Origin: Bifidobacterium bohemicum DSM 22767
Lineage (GTDB): Bacteria > Actinomycetota > Actinomycetes > Actinomycetales > Bifidobacteriaceae
Assembly: GCF_000741525.1 (NCBI RefSeq)
Contig: NZ_JGYP01000002.1
Coordinates: 248,001-312,000, forward strand
Direction of reading: 5' to 3'
Length of the DNA: 64,000 nucleotides
The notes under the pieces were generated by a model, which saw only the letters and a list, made by a program, of their open reading frames with translations, was not told the DNA's origin and did not search any database. Both the position numbers and the translations under genes were made by a program. Positions 38,344-45,431 of the stretch are shown here, piece after piece (positions within the stretch are counted from its first letter, which is position 1; every line of letters starts with the position of its first letter).

Positions 38344-40038
38344 TTATGCCCCAAGCCCTTTATCAACCGATTCGGATAAACCACGAGTCGAATCGCTCGC
38401 AAAGGTGGCCTTCAAGGCTTCGGGCCAACGATCGGCCAGCCGGGAAACGCCTGAGGCATGGGAACCCTTGAGCAGCACCGCCATGCCTGAACGGCCTGGC
38501 TGCCATGCATTGACGAGGGCGGCGGCCTGATCGATATCTTGCACAAGCCGAACAACGGTTGGCCGCCTCCCCGTTGCGTTCTCGGTTTTTCGATGAATCA
38601 CGGCCCGCCGGGCTTCGGTCTCGCCTACGCCATGGTCCCGGCGATCCGCAACACGGGCGGCCTCGTCGTACAACGCCTGTGCGAGAGATTGCACATGCGA
38701 ATCCAATGCACTGCCAACCACGATGATGCCGTCAAGCCCCAATTCGACCGCATTCCTGCCGATCTGTCGGTGCAGGGTCAATTCCTCATCGCCCAATTCC
38801 AACATGCAGCCAAGCACCGCGATGCGATCGACGACACCGCCTTCCGTGTCTTCCGTTCCACCACGCCACGAGGCCAGACCCATCAATCCGGCGCGCATGG
38901 AATCAGGATTGGCATTAAAAGAATCGTCAATAAGCACAAACTGCGATCCGTCAGGACGAACACGTCTGGAAATCGCCATGCGGTGAGCACTGATTTGAGT
39001 GACCTGACCCAAGCCCCGTGCTATCGTCTCGAGCCCCATGCCGAAGAATCGCGCGACCGTCGCCGCGGCCAAGGCGTTGATGACATTATGATCACCACTG
39101 AGCTCCAAATGAGTCCGGGCGCGAGCACCTTCGGAATCCACAAGAGTGAAGTAGGGTTGATCGAAGCTGTTGACGCTGATCTGCTCGGCACTCATCGTCA
39201 AGGTTTTTACGTCCGCGGCATAACCATTTAATCCGAACCACAACACCTTGCCGGGAGCGAGGTTCCGCATCGCTGCCACACGCTCGTCATCCGCATTCAA
39301 CACGGCAACGCCGTTTGGCATAAGCCCTTGAACGATCTCGCTTTTAGCCTGTGCAATACGATCAACCGAACCGAACTCTCCGAGGTGCGCCACCCCGACT
39401 TTGAGCACCACGGCCACGTCCGGCGGGGCGATGCGGGTCAACCCTGCAATCTCACCGACATGGTTCGCACCCATTTCCGCCACGAAGAACCGTGTAGAGG
39501 CGTTGACCTTCAAAGCCGTCAACGGCAGGCCGATGTCGTTGTTGAATGAGCCGATCGGCGCAACCGTAGGACCGAGCTTCGACAGCAACGACTTGAGCAG
39601 GTCTTTGGTGGTGGTCTTGCCTACGGACCCGGTGATGCCGATGATCGAAAAATCGTCATCCGCAGCCCGACGCCTGTCGATGTTGTGCCGAGCCAAAAGC
39701 CCCAAGGCCTTAACTGAGTCAGGCACCACGATCTGCACGATATCGCCGGCGTCTTCGACCTCATGCTCCACCAGCGCCGCCAGAGCACCCTTGGAGGCGG
39801 CGACACGCACAAAATCATGACCATCGACCCGCTGACCAGGGATGGCCACAAAAACGCCGCCTGGAACGATCAGCCGCGAATCGCTTTCGACGGATGTGAG
39901 CAGAGGCGATTGCGCATAGGGCGCATCGAAGGTTTGCGCATCACAGGTCACCAGCCTGCCATGCACCGCCTGCACGACCTCGCAAACGGTCATCGGCATC
40001 ATGCCCCGACCGGCGTCTTTGTTGATATCGCTACTCAT
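38344..40038 (-). CDS. murF: UDP-N-acetylmuramoyl-tripeptide--D-alanyl-D-alanine ligase
   Basis: MurF adds D-Ala-D-Ala to complete the UDP-linked pentapeptide. The 564-residue protein has ESDSRLIVPGGVFVAIPG, the P-loop IITGS-type sequence IGITGSVGKTTTKDLL, ALKVNASTRFFVAEMGANHVGEI (partial), NADDERV and LIDDSFNANPDSM. ATG 40038, the second of two adjacent ATGs, has AAGGGA at better spacing; an alternative start 16 residues later (MMPMTVCEVV) begins the conserved domain. A linker of about 40 residues near the C-terminus is longer than in E. coli. Confidence 0.93.
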   Translation of the reverse strand: MSSDINKDAGRGMMPMTVCEVVQAVHGRLVTCDAQTFDAPYAQSPLLTSVESDSRLIVPGGVFVAIPGQRVDGHDFVRVAASKGALAALVEHEVEDAGDIVQIVVPDSVKALGLLARHNIDRRRAADDDFSIIGITGSVGKTTTKDLLKSLLSKLGPTVAPIGSFNNDIGLPLTALKVNASTRFFVAEMGANHVGEIAGLTRIAPPDVAVVLKVGVAHLGEFGSVDRIAQAKSEIVQGLMPNGVAVLNADDERVAAMRNLAPGKVLWFGLNGYAADVKTLTMSAEQISVNSFDQPYFTLVDSEGARARTHLELSGDHNVINALAAATVARFFGMGLETIARGLGQVTQISAHRMAISRRVRPDGSQFVLIDDSFNANPDSMRAGLMGLASWRGGTEDTEGGVVDRIAVLGCMLELGDEELTLHRQIGRNAVELGLDGIIVVGSALDSHVQSLAQALYDEAARVADRRDHGVGETEARRAVIHRKTENATGRRPTVVRLVQDIDQAAALVNAWQPGRSGMAVLLKGSHASGVSRLADRWPEALKATFASDSTRGLSESVDKGLGA

Positions 40039-40087
40039 CATTCCCTTGTATTCCTTGTTACTGACTGTCTGTGGCACGTTTAGATAT

Positions 40088-40975
40088 TCAAGCCATGTCC
40101 CCCGACACACGCAATGCGTTACGGATATTGCTTTTGCGCACACCAACGGCCATAGCCATCGCAATGGCCAACGCCAATCTCCGTCTTCCGTCCAAATCAC
40201 CGGCGACGTGTGCCTGACCGGCCAACCACAAAGATTCCTCGGAGCAAGTCACAATCGGCTTGTCCGAAGGAAGCGAAAGCCCGTATCGGGCAATTACGCC
40301 ACGGCGCAGCCTCTGTCCGGCAAGTGCCGTGATTCGATCGGCCGTGCCCAACACATCCGCATCCACCGACTGTAAGGCATCCGACCGTAACGTGAGCGAT
40401 TCAGCGGAAACGACCATCGCAGCGGCCCCGTCCTCGGAACACACCGACAATGCATGTTGCACGTCAAGTATGCCCAAAGGATATTCGAGCTCCAGATCGC
40501 GTTCAAGCGACATCGACCCCGCTTTCGAAAGCAGGCCGACAGGATTGCCGAGCATATGGAGAAAGTCGGCCAGACGCACCGCACTAGCCTCGGTCCGGTC
40601 GTCATCATTGCCGCAGACCACGAACACGGCAAGGGCTCCACCGGGATTATCAGTGATATCCGCGGCCAAAGCGCCAAGCGCACGAGGCGATGGCGACCAC
40701 ACCAAGTGAGGAATGCCAGCGGCACGCGCGGCATCGGCCTGACCCGACGAAACTAGAGCCGCATAAGCGCCTCGACCGGCGGCCCGCGACACCGCCGTGC
40801 AATCCTCATCCTGTTGCGCCACGAAAAGCGCACCCGGTTCCACGGACTCCGGCCGATCCGCTATCGAAGTGACCGTAACGTCCTTGGCAAACTCCGGGTC
40901 GAGCTCGAACCCGTAGTGCGTTGCGATATAATCCAAGGTCACCCGCCGCGAAAATGACTCTCCCACAGCGCTCAT
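40088..40975 (-). CDS. Mur-ligase-like protein lacking the ATP-binding loop, in the murE position
   Basis: The 295-residue protein sits between ftsI and murF, exactly where murE stands in other dcw clusters. It resembles the N-terminal and central domains of MurE (TSIADRPESVEPGALFVAQQ; DVQHALSVCSEDGAAAMVVSAESLTL), but the P-loop is replaced by FVVCGNDDDRTEASAVRL (118-135) and the C-terminal ligase domain is absent. It therefore cannot be expected to bind ATP in the usual way or ligate. A true MurE must be elsewhere. It may bind UDP-MurNAc peptides or scaffold the pathway; its frame is intact, so it is not simply a pseudogene. Function is unknown. Confidence 0.7.
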   Translation of the reverse strand: MSAVGESFSRRVTLDYIATHYGFELDPEFAKDVTVTSIADRPESVEPGALFVAQQDEDCTAVSRAAGRGAYAALVSSGQADAARAAGIPHLVWSPSPRALGALAADITDNPGGALAVFVVCGNDDDRTEASAVRLADFLHMLGNPVGLLSKAGSMSLERDLELEYPLGILDVQHALSVCSEDGAAAMVVSAESLTLRSDALQSVDADVLGTADRITALAGQRLRRGVIARYGLSLPSDKPIVTCSEESLWLAGQAHVAGDLDGRRRLALAIAMAMAVGVRKSNIRNALRVSGDMA

Positions 40976-40995
40976 GTTCCGACCTCCCGATCAGG

Positions 40996-42789
40996 TTACC
41001 AATCTACAGGAATAGCATTCGTGCGCGGACCCGATGTGGGCACCTCGTACTTCTGCATAAGGAATTCACCAATCTGGTTGAACAACGGCCCCGCAGTGAT
41101 ACCACCAAGGCTGCCTTCCGGGTTGCTCATCACCACAGTGATGACGAAACGTGGATTGTCCGCCGGAAGGAATCCGGACCAATCGCTCACGATTGAGTCG
41201 AGCCGGCCATCACCGTCGTTGACCTCGGCGGTTCCGCTCTTGCCGGCAGTCCGATATCCCGGAATGCCGGTGACGGCTTGATAATGGCCTTGGGCCGATT
41301 CCATGGCATCGGAGAGCTGCGCATTGACCGCCTGATCGATCACCCTGGTTCCATCCTGAGGACTCATAAGCGTGGCATGGCCTTCTGGATCGGTGATGGA
41401 CTCGATAATGCCGGGTTTCTTGTAGACCCCGCCGTCGGCCACAACTCCTACAGCGTTGTTCAGTTGCATAAGGTTGACCGCATACCCCTGCCCGAACAGG
41501 ATCGTGTCACGCGTACGGCCGTCCCACGCCTTCGGAGTGGTAAGCGTGCCGCTCGATTCTCCCGGCAGATCAAGCCCCGTGGGCTCACCGATGCCGAACT
41601 TGGTCAGGAAGTCGTAGCGTTGCTGATCACTATAGTTCTCAGCGGCCATAACGGTGCCGACGTTCGAGGAATTCTGCAACACCCCAGCCAGAGTCCAGTT
41701 GGACACCGGATGCCACACGGCGTCATGGAAAGACTGACCCTTCTTGACAAAATGATCGGGGACTTGGAACCTGTCCGTCATCTGATGAACACCGGACTGG
41801 ACCATGCCCGCCACGGAAATGACCTTACCTACCGAACCGGGCTCGAAGGTCTGCCTGACCGCGCGTGAGACGTTGAGTTTCGCCGCGTCCGAACCGGCGG
41901 CGATGTCGTCGTTATCCTCAAGCGCTATAATCTGGTGGGTACGCGCATCTTGAACCACGGCTATCGCCCAGTCCGCCTTGAATCTCTGACATCCATCGAT
42001 GAGCGTTTTCTTGACATACCAATCCACGTCGGAATCAATGGTCAGACGAACATCCGATCCGTTTTTTGCATCCTTTGACGCCGTAAGGGTGCCGGGTATC
42101 TCGACTCCCCCGTTACCCTGCTGATAAACCTTGTATCCGTCGGCACCCGAAAGCTCCTTGTCCATCTTGGCCTCGATGCCGCTGACACCATGCCCCTTGT
42201 CGTTGACGCCCCCGAGCAGTGCGCCAATCATGTTCCCGCCAGAGTAGACACGCTGCTCGCTGAGCTCACCGTAAATGATGCCGCCCAAATTGAGCTTGTC
42301 GAGTTTACGCTTAACCGAAGGCTCCACATCCTTTTTGATAACCGCGTACCGCCCAGGCACGGAAAGCTTGGCACCCACCTCCATCGCGTTCATCCCCAGC
42401 ACAGGCGCGATAATCCTCGCCACGGCCGCAGCACCTTTGACTTCAAGCGGCTTGCCGCCAACCTCGTGACAACGGCCCACAGTCTGCTTGACACAATCCG
42501 TGGGCACAAACCCCTGCGCCATCTGAGGGTCAGCGACGATGGTGTAACGCTCCACGCTTTGGGCGAGCACGGCGCCGTTCGCGTCGAGGATCTTACCCCT
42601 GCGAGCCCCGACCGGCACCTTGAGGGTACGAGCCGCCGTCGCCGCCTCGGCCGTGACCTTGCCGTTCAGCAGCTGAATATTGGCCAGTTGCCCGAAGCAC
42701 ACGCCAAACAGAACAGCCATCACCACGCCGATCGCCGCGCAACGGAAAGCAAAACGACGGGTTTTGGCTAAGTTCACAAGGGAACGCAT
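40996..42789 (-). CDS. ftsI: Septal penicillin-binding protein, FtsI/PBP3 type
   Basis: This class B transpeptidase crosslinks septal peptidoglycan. The 597-residue protein has one N-terminal membrane anchor (AIGVVMAVLFGVCFGQLANI), a dimerisation domain starting RRGKILDANGAVLAQS, and the penicillin-binding domain. The active-site SxxK is in FEPGSVGKV, SxN in QNSSNVGT and the third box is AGKSGTAE. It starts one base after the ftsL-like stop, so translation is coupled. No PASTA repeats are present. Confidence 0.93.
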   Translation of the reverse strand: MRSLVNLAKTRRFAFRCAAIGVVMAVLFGVCFGQLANIQLLNGKVTAEAATAARTLKVPVGARRGKILDANGAVLAQSVERYTIVADPQMAQGFVPTDCVKQTVGRCHEVGGKPLEVKGAAAVARIIAPVLGMNAMEVGAKLSVPGRYAVIKKDVEPSVKRKLDKLNLGGIIYGELSEQRVYSGGNMIGALLGGVNDKGHGVSGIEAKMDKELSGADGYKVYQQGNGGVEIPGTLTASKDAKNGSDVRLTIDSDVDWYVKKTLIDGCQRFKADWAIAVVQDARTHQIIALEDNDDIAAGSDAAKLNVSRAVRQTFEPGSVGKVISVAGMVQSGVHQMTDRFQVPDHFVKKGQSFHDAVWHPVSNWTLAGVLQNSSNVGTVMAAENYSDQQRYDFLTKFGIGEPTGLDLPGESSGTLTTPKAWDGRTRDTILFGQGYAVNLMQLNNAVGVVADGGVYKKPGIIESITDPEGHATLMSPQDGTRVIDQAVNAQLSDAMESAQGHYQAVTGIPGYRTAGKSGTAEVNDGDGRLDSIVSDWSGFLPADNPRFVITVVMSNPEGSLGGITAGPLFNQIGEFLMQKYEVPTSGPRTNAIPVDW

Positions 42790-42790
42790 G

Positions 42791-43243
42791 TCACCGGTCC
42801 TTTTCCGTGGGTTTGTAACCGTTCAAATCAATGGAAACGGAACCCTTTTGAGGAACCATGCCCATCTCCTGAGCCTTGGACGGAAGACCCGCCTGAAGCT
42901 GGTCGAGGGTGGCCTGATCATCCTCGATGTCCTGGCTGAGTGTGCTGATATGAGACTGAACCCGTGCGCTTTCATACGAGTCCTGAACCATCTGGGTACG
43001 CAATGCCAAGGAGCCGAGCAAGGCCGCAAACAGGAAAACGACGGACACGGCAAAATACACCATGGACATCGTGCCGCCGGCTATCCACTTGCCCACGCGG
43101 GCCATCAGTCCGGCCACATCTTTTCTCGGCCCACGACCCGAGACAACCGTCAGTTGTGGTCGCGCCGACGGAGCGTACGACTCGTCTTCACGGCCCGCTG
43201 GCGCCGCGCTGGAGCGAACCGTTCTACCCCACTGTGTCATCAT
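42791..43243 (-). CDS. ftsL: FtsL-like cell division protein
   Basis: The 150-residue bitopic protein has a cytoplasmic N-terminus of about 55 residues, one membrane helix (MVYFAVSVVFLFAALLGSLAL) and an outer coiled-coil (SHISTLSQDIEDDQATLDQLQAGL), the FtsL/FtsB architecture. Position between mraW and ftsI supports FtsL, which recruits FtsQ and FtsI. The start overlaps the mraW stop as ATGA; the second ATG is equally possible. Sequence identity in this family is always low, so the call rests on topology and place. Confidence 0.8.
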   Translation of the reverse strand: MMTQWGRTVRSSAAPAGREDESYAPSARPQLTVVSGRGPRKDVAGLMARVGKWIAGGTMSMVYFAVSVVFLFAALLGSLALRTQMVQDSYESARVQSHISTLSQDIEDDQATLDQLQAGLPSKAQEMGMVPQKGSVSIDLNGYKPTEKDR

Positions 43244-44385
43244 TGCCTACTTTCCCGCTGACGCCGCGCACTTGTGGCACGCATGTCGTCTCTTCGCATT
43301 GTGCCGGGATTGCCACCCACGTAATTCGCATGTTCCATCCGATTAAGACGTCCGAGCCGTTCTTTGCGAGCCACCGCACTATCGGAGGACGCTTTAAAGC
43401 GAGTTCTCCAACGCTCGGGCACCGGCCTGACCAACTCAACGGCGCGCAGGCGCACCGAAGCCGAACGAGGGTTATGGGTGATTTCGGCTTCATCGGCCTT
43501 AACCGCACCGTGGGTCAGGTCTTTCAGGAACGGTTCAGCGTCCTTTGGCACGACCGGCAAATCAGCGGGGGCATCTACCTTCAGCCCCTGAGCCATGAAC
43601 GTCTTGACGGTCCTATCTTCAAGCGAATGGTACGACTCCACCACTAAACGGCCACCAGGCTTGAGACGATTGACTATCTGCGGCAGCGTGGCAGCCAATT
43701 TGTCCAACTCGCCATTGACCTCAATGCGCAACGCCTGAAAGATGCGTTTGGCCGGATTCCCCTTGCCTCGATGGGACTTTGGAACAACCTGATCGACCAG
43801 TCGGTCAAGCTGACCGGAAGTGGTGATGGGCTCGACAACACGACGACGGACGATGGCACGGGCGATCGGACGGGCGAAACGCTCCTGACCGTATTCGCGG
43901 AAGATGCGCACCAGATCGTCCTCCCCGTATTGCGACAGCACCATCGCCGCGTCCAGTTCCTGAGACACATCCATACGCATATCGAGCGGGGCGTCATGCG
44001 AGTACGAGAACCCCCGATCAACCTCGTCTATTTGCAGGCTTGACAGCCCCAGATCCATAAACGCGACGTCGATTTGTTCGATACCGTTACGTTCAAGCAC
44101 TTCGTCGAATCCATCGAAAGCGGCATGCGCCGGGGTGAAACGTGACGACAAACCGGCTTGTTGAATACGTTCCGAAGCCATGGCAAGTGCCTCTGAATCT
44201 CGGTCTATGCCGATCAGATGCGCGTTAGGCGCAGCTTTAAGAAAAGCGGTGGCGTGACCGGCCAGACCAAGCGTGCAGTCAACCACTACCGAATTCGGAG
44301 CGTCCAAGGCCGGAGCCACCAATGCCACGCACTCATCGAGAAGCACCGGCTTGTGAATCGTTGTGAAATCGAAGGAATCAGCCAT
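43240..44385 (-). CDS. rsmH: 16S rRNA (cytosine1402-N4)-methyltransferase
   Basis: RsmH (MraW) N4-methylates C1402 in the ribosomal P site. The 381-residue enzyme has HKPVLLDECVALV at the N-terminus, the SAM motif VVDCTLGLAGHATAFL, IGIDRDSEAL, VAFMDLGLSSLQID, DMRMD, KRIFQALRIEVN and GGRLVVESYHSLEDR. ATG 44385 has GGAG upstream, and the longer frame upstream overlaps mraZ. It is about 65 residues longer than the E. coli enzyme because of a basic C-terminal tail rich in Arg. It follows mraZ by two bases. Confidence 0.94.
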   Translation of the reverse strand: MADSFDFTTIHKPVLLDECVALVAPALDAPNSVVVDCTLGLAGHATAFLKAAPNAHLIGIDRDSEALAMASERIQQAGLSSRFTPAHAAFDGFDEVLERNGIEQIDVAFMDLGLSSLQIDEVDRGFSYSHDAPLDMRMDVSQELDAAMVLSQYGEDDLVRIFREYGQERFARPIARAIVRRRVVEPITTSGQLDRLVDQVVPKSHRGKGNPAKRIFQALRIEVNGELDKLAATLPQIVNRLKPGGRLVVESYHSLEDRTVKTFMAQGLKVDAPADLPVVPKDAEPFLKDLTHGAVKADEAEITHNPRSASVRLRAVELVRPVPERWRTRFKASSDSAVARKERLGRLNRMEHANYVGGNPGTMRRDDMRATSARRQRESRQ

Positions 44386-44387
44386 TT

Positions 44388-45020
44388 TCACCACTCCATC
44401 GCCGGCAATACATCGTCGGCTATGTCCGCATAGCCTTCTTCCTTTTCGGTCAGGTAGGCTTGCCAAGCCTCGCTGTTCCAAATCTCCGCGCGAGTGCCCA
44501 CACCAATCACGGTGACAGACGAGCCCAGATTCGCATAATCGCGCAAATTCTGCGGTACCAACACACGTCCCTGCTTATCCGGCTCCTGATCTACGGCTCC
44601 GGAAAGAAAGACACGAAGGTAGTCACGGGCGGCCTTATTGCCCATCGAAGTACGTTGAATCCGTGCGGCAATACGACGAAACTCGTTCTGCGGCAAAAGG
44701 TAGACACAACGCTCCTGGCCTCGGGCCATCACCATTCCAGGCCCTAATTCGCTACGGAACTTCGCCGGCAAGGCCATCCGCCCTTTTACATCCATCTTCG
44801 GGGTGTACGTGCCCAACAGCAAAGGCATGGAAGCCTGCACGGAAGGGTTTGCACCCGGATTGAAGGACGCATATGGGGGCGTCGCCTGAGGGGGGACACC
44901 GAACTGATTGACGGTTGGAGCGGCCGACGCATTGGCATTTCGAGGGTCGAAGGTTGGCGAATCGGCATTTTGGGAATTACCGAAGGGCGGCATGGCAGCG
45001 TTTTCGTCGTATTGGACCAT
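44388..45020 (-). CDS. mraZ: Transcriptional regulator MraZ with N-terminal extension
   Basis: MraZ is a double-AbrB-type DNA-binding protein that represses the dcw operon. The conserved part begins MPLLLGTYTPKMDVKGRMALP at residue 65 and has the second copy QEPDKQGRVLVPQNLRDYA. The first 64 residues are rich in Asn, Pro, Ala and Ser and are not part of the usual 150-residue protein. ATG 45020 is preceded by ten G seven bases upstream, acting as a ribosome site; the internal ATG 44828 has only a weak AGG. Four MraZ boxes lie 39 bases above the start. Which start is used decides whether the extension exists. Confidence 0.88.
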   Translation of the reverse strand: MVQYDENAAMPPFGNSQNADSPTFDPRNANASAAPTVNQFGVPPQATPPYASFNPGANPSVQASMPLLLGTYTPKMDVKGRMALPAKFRSELGPGMVMARGQERCVYLLPQNEFRRIAARIQRTSMGNKAARDYLRVFLSGAVDQEPDKQGRVLVPQNLRDYANLGSSVTVIGVGTRAEIWNSEAWQAYLTEKEEGYADIADDVLPAMEW

Positions 45021-45027
45021 GAGCTTA

Positions 45028-45037
45028 CCCCCCCCCC
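45028..45037 (-). repeat. Ten-G tract at the mraZ Shine-Dalgarno position
   Basis: Ten G on the minus strand end seven bases before ATG 45020 (spacer TAAGCTC). No other Shine-Dalgarno is present, so the tract itself must pair with the anti-SD. Slippage would change spacing or strength. Confidence 0.88.
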
Positions 45038-45058
45038 AATGTCAGACTTATCACAACT

Positions 45059-45098
45059 GATGCACCACTTTACCCCACATTCCTCCATTCTTCCCCAC
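45059..45098 (-). promoter_or_regulatory. Four 10-bp MraZ boxes upstream of the dcw cluster
   Basis: On the minus strand the sequence reads GTGGGGAAGA, ATGGAGGAAT, GTGGGGTAAA, GTGGTGCATC: four direct repeats with exact 10-bp period and conserved [GA]TGG. This is the known MraZ operator architecture (helically phased direct repeats). A likely -10, TATTAT at 45113-45108, lies just upstream. Confidence 0.82.
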
Positions 45099-45113
45099 TC
45101 AACTTGAATAATA

Positions 45114-45431
45114 GCGTATTCTCAACACAAATCTCTGCAATATGGCGTTTCGTGGAATACGGCAAGACCCGTGAGGAGAGCATCAGACTTCCGCAGATCC
45201 TCGGCAACGCCGCCTCCAGCGCGTTGACGAATCATCCATCACCCACGGTCTTGTGCAATCGACATCGGTTCCATTGTTATACAAAACGAACATGTCATAT
45301 CGAACAAATCATTCATCCCTGCAAATAAACGGTTCATGCCCTTATTCCGCCCGACGGTATAAAACCACACGAACGTAGGGGCTGCGCGGTACACTGGAGT
45401 GCCTTGATTTACACAGCTACAAAGGGATGGT
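45114..45431. other. Divergent region between dcw cluster and helR
   Basis: No gene. Possible helR -10 elements are TATAAA near 45358 and TACACT near 45390, each without a strong -35. A GGGGCT-GCG string precedes the second; I could not find the inverted copy needed for a rifamycin-associated element. Confidence 0.4.

Noticed and set aside
45380..45420. Rifamycin-associated element before helR
   Set aside because: Only one half (GGGGCT-GCG) is present; the inverted partner is missing.
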